A stretch of 29,372 nt of DNA from Propionibacteriaceae bacterium (GTDB lineage Bacteria > Actinomycetota > Actinomycetes > Propionibacteriales > Propionibacteriaceae): NCBI GenBank assembly GCA_003158895.1, contig PMLO01000205.1, positions 1 through 29,372 of the forward strand, written 5' to 3'. The notes beneath the pieces are model-generated. The model was not told the DNA's origin. It ran no database searches and saw only the letters and a program-made list of their open reading frames with translations. A program made the translations under genes and the position numbers. Of the stretch, positions 1 through 8,285 are shown one piece after another (positions within the stretch are counted from its first letter, which is position 1; each line of letters begins with the position of its first letter).

Positions 1-8
1 TCAGTCAT
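1..8 (-). CDS. Start of a further operon gene, cut by the window edge
   Basis: An ATG on the minus strand at 8-6 is preceded by a GAGG ribosome-binding site about six bases upstream (around 14-18) and lies 43 bases after the stop of the ferredoxin-like gene. Only two codons are inside the window, so the product cannot be read. The NuoF-type/NuoG-GltD pair just upstream often accompanies a catalytic oxidoreductase subunit such as a molybdopterin formate dehydrogenase; that is only a guess. Confidence 0.3.
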
Positions 9-51
9 GTGTGCCTCATCTTCTGTGACAGGTTTCTTGGTTGTTCTCGAG

Positions 52-702
52 CTATTCGCCACGCCGTCGCCGGCGACGCATGCCGCCCTCGGCGTCTTCG
101 GACCCGAAGCTGCCTACGGGTACCGGCGCCATCGGCACTCGGGGCTTGATCGGGCCGGCCTTACGGATCGCGCCTGTCGGGCACGCGCTCAGGCAGGCAA
201 GGCACTTGGTGCAGCGGTCGAGGCCGATGACGTGGATCTCGCCGTAGCCACCCGTGATCGCCTGCTCGGGGCAGGCGGTCGTGCAGGCTCCGTTGGCGGT
301 GCAGGTGCCGGGGTCGACGTAGAGGGTGAACGACATCACGCAGGTGAGGCTGGCGCAGCGCTTGCGGCGAAGGTGCTGCTCCCATTCGTCCCGGTGGTCG
401 CGAATCAGTTGCAGGACACGTCCCGCCGCGGACGCCGCGAGCTCGCAGCCGGCGTTGTCAGCGGTCAGTTGGCAGAGTTCCTCGACCAGTTCGAGGTCTT
501 CGCTTTGGCCACGTCCGGCGGTGATGTCGGAGAGGATCTCTGCCACCTGGCGGGTGCCTTCGCGGCAGAAGACCTCGCGACCGCAGGCGTTCTCCGCCGA
601 GCGGCGCATGAGCTCGAGAGAAGCCGAGACCGGACAGAGCGAGACGGGATCCGCGCCGAGGTCGAACGTCGGAAGCAGATCCGCAGACAGCTCGCACCTC
701 AT
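52..702 (-). CDS. NuoF C-terminal-type Fe-S protein fused to a two-cluster ferredoxin domain
   Basis: A 216-residue electron-transfer protein. Residues 20-115 resemble only the C-terminal iron-sulfur region of NADH dehydrogenase subunit F; the FMN/NADH-binding domains are absent. Residues 123-185 form a ferredoxin with two cluster motifs, followed by a basic tail. The ATG at 702 overlaps the stop of the upstream flavoprotein gene (ATGA), which decides the start and implies coupled translation; the two proteins very likely form a complex. Odd points: the NuoF-type motif reads C40-G-R-E-V-F-C46-R-E-G with C86 downstream, so one of four expected cysteines is missing. The first ferredoxin motif has N137 in place of its second cysteine (C134, C140, C144), as in ferredoxins with a modified or 3Fe-4S cluster, while the second (C164, C167, C170, C174) is complete. 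The redox partner is not known. Confidence 0.85.
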   Translation of the reverse strand: MRCELSADLLPTFDLGADPVSLCPVSASLELMRRSAENACGREVFCREGTRQVAEILSDITAGRGQSEDLELVEELCQLTADNAGCELAASAAGRVLQLIRDHRDEWEQHLRRKRCASLTCVMSFTLYVDPGTCTANGACTTACPEQAITGGYGEIHVIGLDRCTKCLACLSACPTGAIRKAGPIKPRVPMAPVPVGSFGSEDAEGGMRRRRRRGE

Positions 703-2780
703 CTCGTCGACACCACCTTCAGCGGCAGATAGGCCGAGTCGGTCCAGTACTTGACGGTCTCGATGTCGGGGCGCAACTCGCAGTGCAGGCACCGGCTGGT
801 CTCGTCAGCGACAGCGGCAGCGGTACGGCAGTCCGTGCGGGTCATCGAGGAGAAGTCCGGGATGATCCCCAAGCTGGGGTCGTGCTCCTCGCGATCAAAG
901 AAGTGATCCTCGATGTTGCCGTTGCCACCGAGGAAACGGTCGATCGAGGATGCAGCCCGCCGGGCACCGGCGATCGCCTCGATCACTGTCTTGGTGCCGG
1001 TCACGACGTCGCCGACGGCGAAGACACCCGACACGGCGGTCGCGCAGTCGAAGTCCGCCGCGGCGAGCCCGTTCGGCCGCACCGGCAGGCCGAAGCCCTG
1101 CCCGAACCCCGCCCCCTGGCCGGTGGCCAGCACCAGCAGGTCGGTGCTGACATGGTGCTCGGAACCCGGCTCGCAGGTGAGTTCGAGACCGTTTGCCCCG
1201 AAGTGGAAGCTCTGCACGCGCTGAAGGTCCAAGCCTGTGACGAGTCCGTCCACCTCGGTGACAGCGGTCACGGCGACCGAGTTGATGATCTCGATACCCT
1301 CGGCGATCGCCTCGCGAAGCTCCGCGGCGTCGGCGAGCATGGCGGAGGCGGGTTCGAGGCACAGGATCCGGACAGTCCGAGCCCCCGCCCGCTTGGCGCC
1401 GCGGGCGCAGTCGAACGCCACGTTGCCACCGCCGTACACGGTCACGGTCGAGCCGGACGCGACGGCGTCCTGGCCGGTGTTGAAGTCGCGGCACAGGTCG
1501 ACGCCGTTCACGGCGTTTGCCCACGACCCTCGGAAGGTGGTCGGACGGCGTCCGGCCTGTGCACCCACCGCGACGAGGACGGCGTCGTACTCAGCCGTCA
1601 GCCCGGCGATGTCGTCGATCTCGGAGTCGGTGACGATGTCGAACGGCACCACCTGGAGCAGTGTGTCGACCTCAGCGTCCACGACTTCTTGGGGCAGGCG
1701 ATACTTGGGGATCCCGTAGGTGAGCATGCCGCCCGCCTTCGGCATCCGCTCGAGAACGGTCACTGCATGGCCCTTCCGAGCCAAGTAGAACGCTCCGGTC
1801 AGGCCCGCGGGCCCCCCACCCACCACGGCGACTCGCTTGCCGGACGCTGGCTCGACCCATGTCCTCTGCTTCCATGACTCTTCGGTGTCGTTCTCTACGG
1901 CAAACCTCTTCACTTCCCGGATCGAGATCGGGAAGTCGATCTTGCCGCGCTTGCAGTCGGACTCGCAGGCGTGGCTGCAGACATAGCCAAGGCTGAGCGG
2001 GAAGGTGAGCTTCTCGCGAAACACCGAGACCGAGTCGGCGTAGCGGCCGTCTCCGGCCAGCTGCAGGTAGAGCGGGATGTCGGTGTGCGCGGGGCAGCCG
2101 TTCCGGCACGGCACGACGGCCAGCGCCTTGGGGACACCGCTGGCGAACAGGCCGGGCGCGTCCATGATCGCGCCGGTGGGACAGACCTCGACGCAGGCGC
2201 TGCAGAACCGGCAATCGGTCTCCGACAGGCTCACATCGCCCCAGGTGCCGACGTAGGCCTCGCCCTGTGCATGGTTGAAGTGCAGGACGCCTACGCCACG
2301 CAGCTCGTCACACGCCTGGACGCAGCGGCCGCACTGGATGCAGCGGAACATCTCCTTGCTGACCACATTGTCGGAGACGCCGATATTGGCGGTCTTCTTG
2401 TCGATCGAGCGCAGTCGCGAGTGGGTGATGCCGGTGTACTGCATCAGGGCCTGCAGCTCGCAGTTGAGGTAAGCACGGCACGAGGTGCAGTCCTTCGGGT
2501 GCGGCGCGAGCACGAGCTCGAGCGCCACGTTGCGGATCTTCTCGACTGCCGGAGTCTTGGTACGCACGACCATGCCCTCGGTCGGCGTGACCTCGCACGC
2601 CTGGACCGGCTTGGCGTTGCCCTCGACCTCGACCGTGCACAACTTGCAGCTGCCCCGGCTGGACAGGTCGGGGTGCGCGCACAGGTGCGGGACATAGATG
2701 CCGGCATCGAGCGCGGCCTCGAGCAGGTTGCGGCCCTCGACCGCCTCCACGATGCGACCGTCGATGACCAGATTGATCAT
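699..2780 (-). CDS. NuoG/GltD-fusion FAD-dependent iron-sulfur oxidoreductase
   Basis: A 693-residue cytoplasmic flavoprotein. Residues 1-75 are a NuoG-type [2Fe-2S] domain (C34, C45, C48, C62). H94, C98, C101 and C107 form the His/Cys3 [4Fe-4S] site, and C147-C157 and C190-C200 form two classical [4Fe-4S] motifs. From about residue 225 it is a glutamate-synthase small-subunit-like NAD(P)H oxidoreductase: an N-terminal cysteine motif (CxxxCPxxxDI), a GGGPAG FAD-binding site, a second GGGN dinucleotide-binding site and a C-terminal AVGD flavin motif. The family moves electrons between NAD(P)H and ferredoxin-like carriers or a catalytic partner. I start at the ATG at 2780 because the [2Fe-2S] fold begins there and a GGAGG-like site lies just upstream; a longer frame to 2831 adds only unrelated residues. 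It is coupled by ATGA to the downstream Fe-S protein gene. It probably handles redox balance for the upstream catabolic genes, but that is inference from position. Confidence 0.88.
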   Translation of the reverse strand: MINLVIDGRIVEAVEGRNLLEAALDAGIYVPHLCAHPDLSSRGSCKLCTVEVEGNAKPVQACEVTPTEGMVVRTKTPAVEKIRNVALELVLAPHPKDCTSCRAYLNCELQALMQYTGITHSRLRSIDKKTANIGVSDNVVSKEMFRCIQCGRCVQACDELRGVGVLHFNHAQGEAYVGTWGDVSLSETDCRFCSACVEVCPTGAIMDAPGLFASGVPKALAVVPCRNGCPAHTDIPLYLQLAGDGRYADSVSVFREKLTFPLSLGYVCSHACESDCKRGKIDFPISIREVKRFAVENDTEESWKQRTWVEPASGKRVAVVGGGPAGLTGAFYLARKGHAVTVLERMPKAGGMLTYGIPKYRLPQEVVDAEVDTLLQVVPFDIVTDSEIDDIAGLTAEYDAVLVAVGAQAGRRPTTFRGSWANAVNGVDLCRDFNTGQDAVASGSTVTVYGGGNVAFDCARGAKRAGARTVRILCLEPASAMLADAAELREAIAEGIEIINSVAVTAVTEVDGLVTGLDLQRVQSFHFGANGLELTCEPGSEHHVSTDLLVLATGQGAGFGQGFGLPVRPNGLAAADFDCATAVSGVFAVGDVVTGTKTVIEAIAGARRAASSIDRFLGGNGNIEDHFFDREEHDPSLGIIPDFSSMTRTDCRTAAAVADETSRCLHCELRPDIETVKYWTDSAYLPLKVVSTR

Positions 2781-2960
2781 CTGGTCCTCCCGCAACCACG
2801 GGCTCCGGCGTTGCTCATATCGGCACTCCACCTGTCGTGAGGGTGGCGAAGCGCGACCACCCCAGCGTGGCGCCTTCGCCCTCGTACTGTCACGAAACGT
2901 ACAGTCGCTTCGGCGGATGGGCTAATCCGAAATGCGCATAGAAGGCCGACGGGCGGAGAC
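2781..2960 (-). promoter_or_regulatory. 180-bp intergenic gap with an ACTGT/ACAGT dyad
   Basis: This is the only long gap inside the minus-strand operon, between the CoA-transferase B stop and the flavoprotein start. It contains an inverted repeat, ACTGT at 2886-2890 and ACAGT at 2901-2905 with a 10-base spacer. The gap could carry a second promoter that lets the redox pair be expressed apart from the CoA genes. I see no convincing -35/-10 pair and no strong terminator. Confidence 0.35.
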
Positions 2961-3632
2961 TCACAGCATCACCGTCAGACTTGACGAAATCCGTAGTGGG
3001 GCCGCAGTTGCAGCGACAACATCGGCAACCTCGAGGTCGGGGTTGATCTCTGTCAGGAGCAGCCCGTAGGGCTGTACCTCGATCACGCCCATCTCCGTGA
3101 CGATGAGGTTGACGCAGCCGAGGGCCGTCAGGGGCAGAGTGCAGCGAGGCAGGATCTTGGGCTCGCCGCGCTGGGTGTGTTCCATGGCGACGATCACTCG
3201 CTTGGCGCCGACCACAAGATCCATGGCTCCACCCATGCCCGGCACCATCTTGCCCGGAATGATCCAGTTGGCGAGGTTGCCCTCTGAGTCCACCTGAAGA
3301 GCGCCCAGAACCGTCGCGTCGACGTGTCCGCCGCGGATGAGAGTGAAGGAGGTCACGGAGTCGATGAAGGCTCCACCGATTCGGATGGATGCAGGCTTGC
3401 CGCCGGCGTCCACCACGTAGCGCGGGGCAGCGTCGACCTCGGGGCAAGGACCCGCCCCCACCATGCCGACCTCGGCCTGGAGCGTGACCCGGACGTCGGT
3501 GGGCAGGAACTGCGGCACCAGGGTCGGTAGCCCGATGCCCAGGTTCACGAAGTCCCCGTCCCGCAGTTCGCGGGCCACCCTTCGGGCGACGATCTCCTTG
3601 AGGTTGCTGCGGTCGAGCGTGGTGGCTGTCAT
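2961..3632 (-). CDS. atoA: 3-oxoacid CoA-transferase, subunit B
   Basis: A 223-residue beta subunit of a class I CoA-transferase (AtoA/ScoB type). It moves CoA between an acyl-CoA such as acetyl- or butyryl-CoA and acetoacetate through a glutamyl-CoA thioester. The active-site region reads AEVGMVGAGP with the likely catalytic glutamate at residue 54; many relatives have ENG here. It also has the GGAFIDSVTSFTLIRGGHVD stretch typical of the subunit. The ATG at 3632 overlaps the subunit A stop (ATGA), so the longer frame running back to 4445 is a shadow over subunit A. In this operon it most likely activates the acetoacetate released by BKACE so that the neighbouring thiolase can split it. The exact acyl donor cannot be read from sequence. 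Confidence 0.9.
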   Translation of the reverse strand: MTATTLDRSNLKEIVARRVARELRDGDFVNLGIGLPTLVPQFLPTDVRVTLQAEVGMVGAGPCPEVDAAPRYVVDAGGKPASIRIGGAFIDSVTSFTLIRGGHVDATVLGALQVDSEGNLANWIIPGKMVPGMGGAMDLVVGAKRVIVAMEHTQRGEPKILPRCTLPLTALGCVNLIVTEMGVIEVQPYGLLLTEINPDLEVADVVAATAAPLRISSSLTVML

Positions 3633-4285
3633 AGCGATCCCCCGGTGACGATGTAGTCGACGAATACTCCCGGCGTGACCACGTCCTCCGCCGGGATGTC
3701 GCCGAGTTCGACCAGATGGTCTGCCTCCACGATCACCACGTCGGCCGCGGTCGCCATCACCGGGTTGAAGTTGCGGGCATCCCCGCGATACCAGATGTTG
3801 CCGTTCTTGTCGACGCGATAGCCGCTGATCAGGGCGACGTCGGCGCGCAGGGGTTTCTCCAGCAGATACTCTCTGCCGTCCACGGTGATCACCGGCTTTC
3901 CGTCGGCAACCAGGGTCCCGATCCCGGTGGGCGTGAGGACTCCACCCAGCCCGGCGCCGCCGGAGCGGATCCGTTCGACGAGGGTCCCCTGCGGGACTAG
4001 CTCGACCTCGAGTTCGCCCGCATTCATCTGCACCGCCACCTGTGGGTTGAGCCCGACGTGGGAGGTGATCAGCTTGCGCACCCGACGCTGCTCGACGAGC
4101 TTGGCGATGCCATAGCCCGGCATCGAGGCGTCGTTGCTGATCATGGTCAGGTCCTTCAGACCGGCGTCGATGATCGCCTGCACCAGGTTGTGGGCGTTGC
4201 CGCACCCCATGAATCCGCCAGCCATGATGCTCATGCCGTCGCTGATGTTCGCGACGGCATCTTCCACGCTGATGAGCTTGGACAT
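3629..4285 (-). CDS. atoD: 3-oxoacid CoA-transferase, subunit A
   Basis: A 218-residue alpha subunit of a class I CoA-transferase (AtoD/ScoA type), usual length for the family. It shows the N-terminal SDGMSIMAGGFMGCGNAHN loop that corresponds to the CoA-binding glycine-rich segment, and the later TPTGIGT and EYLLEKPLRADVALI blocks typical of the family. I start at the ATG at 4285 (MSKLISVEDA), five bases after the thiolase stop; 17 further in-frame residues upstream lie inside the thiolase gene and are not conserved-looking. It overlaps subunit B by four bases, as expected for a heteromeric enzyme made in equal amounts. Confidence 0.92.
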   Translation of the reverse strand: MSKLISVEDAVANISDGMSIMAGGFMGCGNAHNLVQAIIDAGLKDLTMISNDASMPGYGIAKLVEQRRVRKLITSHVGLNPQVAVQMNAGELEVELVPQGTLVERIRSGGAGLGGVLTPTGIGTLVADGKPVITVDGREYLLEKPLRADVALISGYRVDKNGNIWYRGDARNFNPVMATAADVVIVEADHLVELGDIPAEDVVTPGVFVDYIVTGGSL

Positions 4286-4290
4286 GTCGA

Positions 4291-5481
4291 TCACACCTCC
4301 AGCAGCAGGGCGTCGCCCTGCCCGGTGCCGCCGCACAGCGCGACAGCGCCGCGTCCGTTCCCCCGCCGATGCAGTACGTGGGCCAGGTGGACCACCAGCC
4401 GGGCGCCGGACTGTCCGAGTGGGTGGCCGTAGGCGATCCCCCCACCGTGGATGTTGACCTTCTCCAGCGGGATGCTGAGCTGACGCAGGGCGTACACCGC
4501 CACGGCGGCGAACGCCTCGTTGATCTCGACCAGATCCAGGTCGTCGACCGTCCAGCCCTGAAGTTCCAGCGCCCGCAGGATCGCGTTCCCGGGCTGTGGG
4601 GCCAGGGCCGGGGACGGGCCGGCGACCTGGGCGGCCGCCCGCAGGGTCACCAGGATCGTCCAGCCGTTTGCCTCGGCCGTCCCCCGGGTGGTGAGCACCA
4701 CCGCAGCTCCCCCGTCGTTGATGCTGGAGGAGTTGCCCGCGGTGAGCGTGCCGTCGGGCCGGAAGGCGGGGCGCAGCTTGGCCAGCGTCTCCACAGTGGT
4801 GTCGGCCCGGATCCCCTCGTCCTCATCGATGACCGTTTCGCCCTTCCGGCCCGGGATGGTGATCGGCACGATCTCGTCGGCGAAGACCCCCTCTGCCCAC
4901 GCCTTGGCCGCTAGCTGGTGCGAGCGAGCGGCGAACGCGTCCTGCTCCTCGCGGCTGGCCGGGTAGTCGGCTGTGCGCTTGTCCGTGTCCAAGCCCATCG
5001 CCTCGTGGGTCCAGGCGTCGGCGAGGCCGTCGTTGGCCATCGAGTCCATGGCCGTGACGTGGCCGAAGGTCCAGCCCGACCGGCTGCCCAACAGCAGGTG
5101 TGGCGCCCTGGTCATGGACTCCATGCCGCCGGCCACCACGACGGACGCGTCGCCGCAGCGAATCATCCGGGCGCCATCGATGATCGCGGCGAGCCCGGCC
5201 AGGCAAACCTTGTTCACCGTGGTGGCGGGCACGTCCCAGCCGAGCCCCGCGGCGATGGCGGCCTGCCGCGCCGGGCACTGGCCCAATCCGGCCTGAAGCA
5301 CGTTGCCCATCACCACGAAGTCGATGGCGGCTGGGTCGATGCCACCGGTAGCGAGCGCGCCGCGGATCGCAGCAGCTCCCAGCTCGACGGCATCCACCTC
5401 TGCCAGGCCGCCCTTGAGGCGGCCGTTCGGGGTGCGGGCAGCGCCGACAACAACGATGTCCCCGGGCAGGTTTTCGGTCAT
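4291..5481 (-). CDS. Acetyl-CoA acetyltransferase (thiolase)
   Basis: A 396-residue thiolase of normal length that interconverts acetoacetyl-CoA plus CoA with two acetyl-CoA. Catalytic features are in place: nucleophile C93 in NKVCLAGL (most relatives have CxSG, here CLAG), the NEAFA block, H353 in the GHPLGQSG motif, and C383 in the final CGGTGQGDALL motif. The start is the ATG at 5481, overlapping the ptb stop by ATGA. Placed directly before the CoA-transferase genes, it most simply works in the degradative direction on acetoacetyl-CoA derived from the BKACE product. Confidence 0.93.
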   Translation of the reverse strand: MTENLPGDIVVVGAARTPNGRLKGGLAEVDAVELGAAAIRGALATGGIDPAAIDFVVMGNVLQAGLGQCPARQAAIAAGLGWDVPATTVNKVCLAGLAAIIDGARMIRCGDASVVVAGGMESMTRAPHLLLGSRSGWTFGHVTAMDSMANDGLADAWTHEAMGLDTDKRTADYPASREEQDAFAARSHQLAAKAWAEGVFADEIVPITIPGRKGETVIDEDEGIRADTTVETLAKLRPAFRPDGTLTAGNSSSINDGGAAVVLTTRGTAEANGWTILVTLRAAAQVAGPSPALAPQPGNAILRALELQGWTVDDLDLVEINEAFAAVAVYALRQLSIPLEKVNIHGGGIAYGHPLGQSGARLVVHLAHVLHRRGNGRGAVALCGGTGQGDALLLEV

Positions 5482-6413
5482 GTCAGTACTCCTTGGGTAG
5501 CGGTGGTGTCCGCAGCTGCGCTGAGCAGACTGCACAGCAGCAGCGACGCGAGCTTCTGCTCCATCGGCGCGCTGCGCGAGGTAAGCCCGACCGGTACCCG
5601 TGCGCCGATCAGGCAGCCAGCGAGCAGGTTCCGCTCGTCGGCGTTCCAGATCTTGCTCATCACGTTGCCGGTGACCATCTGCGGCACCAGGAGCAGGTCA
5701 GCCTCCCCCGCGTACGGGGAGTCGTAACCCTTGATTTCTGCTGCGTCTCGGCTGGTCGCCAAATCGTAGGAAATCGGCCCGATGACGATCGCGTCGCCGA
5801 ATTCGCCTCGCGCACCCATCTCGGCAAGTGCCTGGGCGTCCAGGGTCTCGGGCATTTTCGGGCTGACCGTCTCGACTGCGCACAGTGCGGCGACAACGGG
5901 CCGGACGATCCCCAGGCTGCGCAGGGCTTGGGTGCACACCGTGATGATCCGGGCCTTGTCGGCGAGGGATGGGTACGGGATCACTGCGCTGTCGCTCATC
6001 GCGAGCAGCTTGTGGTAACCGGCGATCTGCATCAGCCCGAAATGGGTGATGAAGCCGCGCTCATTGAGCCCGGTCTCCTTGTTCAGGATCGGACGTAAAA
6101 GGTCGGAGGTCTGCATCCGTCCCTTCAGAATGAAGTCGGCCCTACCCTCCCGAACCAGGCGGACGGCGATCTCGGCCGGGTTGGCGCCCTCGGGGCAGTC
6201 GTGCAGCTGGTACGGCTCGACAACGTGCAGCCCGGCGATCACGGCTTCGACCGCCGCACTCGGGCCGATCAGCACTGGCATCAGGTATCCCTCGCGGGCG
6301 GCGAGCATGACCGCCTCCAGGGCATGCTCGTCGTCGGCACCGGCGACCGCGCAACGTTGGGGCTGGCCGGCCAGCGGGATCGCTGCCTGCAGTTCGGCGA
6401 AGGTGGCGTACAT
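5478..6413 (-). CDS. ptb: Phosphate butyryltransferase-like acyl-CoA phosphotransacylase
   Basis: A 311-residue member of the PTA/PTB family, converting an acyl-CoA plus phosphate into acyl phosphate and CoA. Family marks include the FILKGRMQTSDLLRPIL block, the SDSAVIPYP segment and the C-terminal ADLLLVPQMVTGNVMSKIW block that is characteristic of phosphate butyryltransferases. It begins six bases after the stop of the phosphotriesterase-like gene and is translationally coupled to the thiolase gene. A butyrate kinase is encoded in the same operon, so the two together should draw ATP from an acyl-CoA. The acyl group is probably the one made by BKACE, and may not be butyryl. Confidence 0.92.
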   Translation of the reverse strand: MYATFAELQAAIPLAGQPQRCAVAGADDEHALEAVMLAAREGYLMPVLIGPSAAVEAVIAGLHVVEPYQLHDCPEGANPAEIAVRLVREGRADFILKGRMQTSDLLRPILNKETGLNERGFITHFGLMQIAGYHKLLAMSDSAVIPYPSLADKARIITVCTQALRSLGIVRPVVAALCAVETVSPKMPETLDAQALAEMGARGEFGDAIVIGPISYDLATSRDAAEIKGYDSPYAGEADLLLVPQMVTGNVMSKIWNADERNLLAGCLIGARVPVGLTSRSAPMEQKLASLLLCSLLSAAADTTATQGVLT

Positions 6414-6419
6414 GGTCGT

Positions 6420-7394
6420 CTAGCCCCACAGTCGGGCGATGTTGCCCACGAGCAGTTGGTCGAGGTCCGCCTCTGTGAGCCCTCGCTGCAACAGTCCAGG
6501 GAGGATGTGCTCACCGACCCGGGAGATCCTCCAATGCTCGGTGGCGGGCAGGTCGTAGAAGCCAGCGGCACTGCGTCCCAGCCAGTTGTTGACGCTGTCC
6601 TGAGACAGGAAGATCCTGTCGCGGTAGCCGCGCTCGACCAGGGCCATGATGGTGTCCATCCGGACCTCGTCGGTGATGTCGTTGAACATGTTGTTCAGGC
6701 CGATCCGGTCAAAACCGATGCCGACCCCGTACTTCAGCGTGGCCAGCTGGTAGTCCAGGTCCTTGGCGTTGCCGCACATGTGGCCGATGATCACCTTGGA
6801 CGGGTCCGCCCCGGCTTGGACCAAAACCCTGGCCTGGTCGGGGCCCATCGTGCCTGACTGGGTATGAGTGATGATCGGTGCGCCGGTCGCCTGTTGGGCC
6901 CGGGCGGCCGCCTTGATCATGGCGAGCTCATAGTCGGTGATCCGACCCTCGCTGGTGCCGATCTTGATCACGCCGGCCTTGATGCCCGTACCGGCGATCC
7001 CTTCGGTGAGCTCGGCGACCATCAGCTCCGCTACTTCGGCGACGATGTCAGCGAACAGGCTTCGGAAGCCGAAGTAGGCCGGGGCGCCCTCGCCTTCGTA
7101 GTAGTAGCCGGTGGCGCAGATCACGTTGAAGCCCGTCTCCTCCGCCACCTGCCGCAGCAGCAACGGGCTGCGGCCGCAGTCGTTCGGGGTCACTTCGAAC
7201 AACGTGCTGAACCCTTGCGCCTTGGCCGTTTCGACGGCTGCGCTGGCATTTGCCACGAGGACGTCGTCGTCGATCCGCCACATCGTGCGGTCGCCATCGT
7301 GGCCGGGGTAGCCGAAGACCAGGTGCTCGTGCATCAGCGTCCGGCCGAGGCTGGAGACCTCGACCGGGCCGCTGACGGTGTTGACGACGGTCAT
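6420..7394 (-). CDS. Phosphotriesterase-family metal-dependent hydrolase (probable lactonase or esterase)
   Basis: A 324-residue amidohydrolase-superfamily enzyme of the phosphotriesterase family. All binuclear metal ligands can be placed: H22 and H24 (HEH), the bridging lysine K144 (GVIKIG), H177 (ITHTQ), H205 (IGHMCGN) and D266 (LSQDS). Known relatives include phosphotriesterases, lactonases and phospho-sugar lactonases; the physiological substrate here cannot be told. The ATG at 7394 overlaps the BKACE stop (ATGA). Tight coupling to BKACE suggests that it opens a lactone or hydrolyses an ester or amide in the same pathway, perhaps just before the keto acid is made. The longer frame extending to 7646 overlaps BKACE and is a shadow. 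Confidence 0.88.
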   Translation of the reverse strand: MTVVNTVSGPVEVSSLGRTLMHEHLVFGYPGHDGDRTMWRIDDDVLVANASAAVETAKAQGFSTLFEVTPNDCGRSPLLLRQVAEETGFNVICATGYYYEGEGAPAYFGFRSLFADIVAEVAELMVAELTEGIAGTGIKAGVIKIGTSEGRITDYELAMIKAAARAQQATGAPIITHTQSGTMGPDQARVLVQAGADPSKVIIGHMCGNAKDLDYQLATLKYGVGIGFDRIGLNNMFNDITDEVRMDTIMALVERGYRDRIFLSQDSVNNWLGRSAAGFYDLPATEHWRISRVGEHILPGLLQRGLTEADLDQLLVGNIARLWG

Positions 7395-8257
7395 GCCGGC
7401 TGCAACTCGACCAAGCGTGACTTGGACGGCAGCGAGAGGATCGCCCGTGCCTCTTCTGGGGTGGCTACCTCCTTGCCGAACTCCTTGATGATCCGGACTG
7501 CTCGCTCGACCAGGGAGACGTTCGTCGCCTTGACACCGCGCGCGTAGTAGACGTTGTCCTCGAGACCCACCCGGATGTGCCCGCCGAGCGCGAGCGTGGC
7601 GTAGATGATCTTCTGATGGTCGCGTCCGATGCCGAAGGCAGACCACGTGGCATCCGCGGGAAGCAGGTTCCTCAGGTAGACCAGGCTCTCCACCGTCGCT
7701 GGCATGCCGCCGAGGACACCCAGCACGAACTGGTAGTGGTACGGGGCCACGAGGACGCCCTTGGAGGCGTAGTACGCGACGTTGCCCATCATGCCGGCGT
7801 CGAAGATCTCGAACTCAGGCTTGATCCCGAGCTCCTTCATGGTCAGGCCGAGCTTCTCGAGGAAGGCCGGGCTGTTCACGAAGACGCCGTCTGGGGTCCA
7901 GTTGAGCGAGCCTGCGTCGTACGAGGCAAACTCGGGCATGACGTAGGGAAGATGCGCCATGCGCTCGTCGTCCCCCGCCCGGCTGTCGCCTGCGGTGGTG
8001 CAGTTGATCACGACATCGCAGTCAGGGTGGTTGGCCTTGAGCAGGTCGAGGGTCTTCTTGAACCGCTCCTTGTCCATGGTGCCCAGGCCCTCGTCGTCGC
8101 GCATGTGGAAGTGGACGATGGAGGCACCCGCCTGCCACACCTTGTAAGCATCCTCGGAGATCTCCTCCGGGGTCATGGGGATGGCGTTGTTGATCGCCTT
8201 GGGCGTGACAGCGCCGGTGAGGGCCGCGGTCAGCACGACCTTGTTGCTCAGTTCCAT
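7391..8257 (-). CDS. Beta-keto acid cleavage enzyme (BKACE, DUF849, Kce-like)
   Basis: A 288-residue TIM-barrel protein of the BKACE family. Members condense a beta-keto acid with acetyl-CoA and release acetoacetate plus a new acyl-CoA; the founding member, Kce, acts on 3-keto-5-aminohexanoate in lysine fermentation. The zinc ligands are visible as H49-F-H51 and E233 in GGHIRVGLEDN, and D234 follows as in Kce. A GAAAGGAAG ribosome-binding site precedes the ATG at 8257. No lysine aminomutase or 3,5-diaminohexanoate dehydrogenase gene is in the window, so the substrate need not be the lysine intermediate; BKACE members differ widely in the side chain they accept. Confidence 0.93.
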   Translation of the reverse strand: MELSNKVVLTAALTGAVTPKAINNAIPMTPEEISEDAYKVWQAGASIVHFHMRDDEGLGTMDKERFKKTLDLLKANHPDCDVVINCTTAGDSRAGDDERMAHLPYVMPEFASYDAGSLNWTPDGVFVNSPAFLEKLGLTMKELGIKPEFEIFDAGMMGNVAYYASKGVLVAPYHYQFVLGVLGGMPATVESLVYLRNLLPADATWSAFGIGRDHQKIIYATLALGGHIRVGLEDNVYYARGVKATNVSLVERAVRIIKEFGKEVATPEEARAILSLPSKSRLVELQPA

Positions 8258-8285
8258 TGGATCTTCCTTTCAGTTGGACAAGCGC

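Noticed and set aside
783..1877. Long plus-strand open frame opposite the flavoprotein gene
   Set aside because: It is a shadow of a high-GC coding strand: low-complexity composition, no family motif, and the minus-strand protein has full cluster and flavin motifs.
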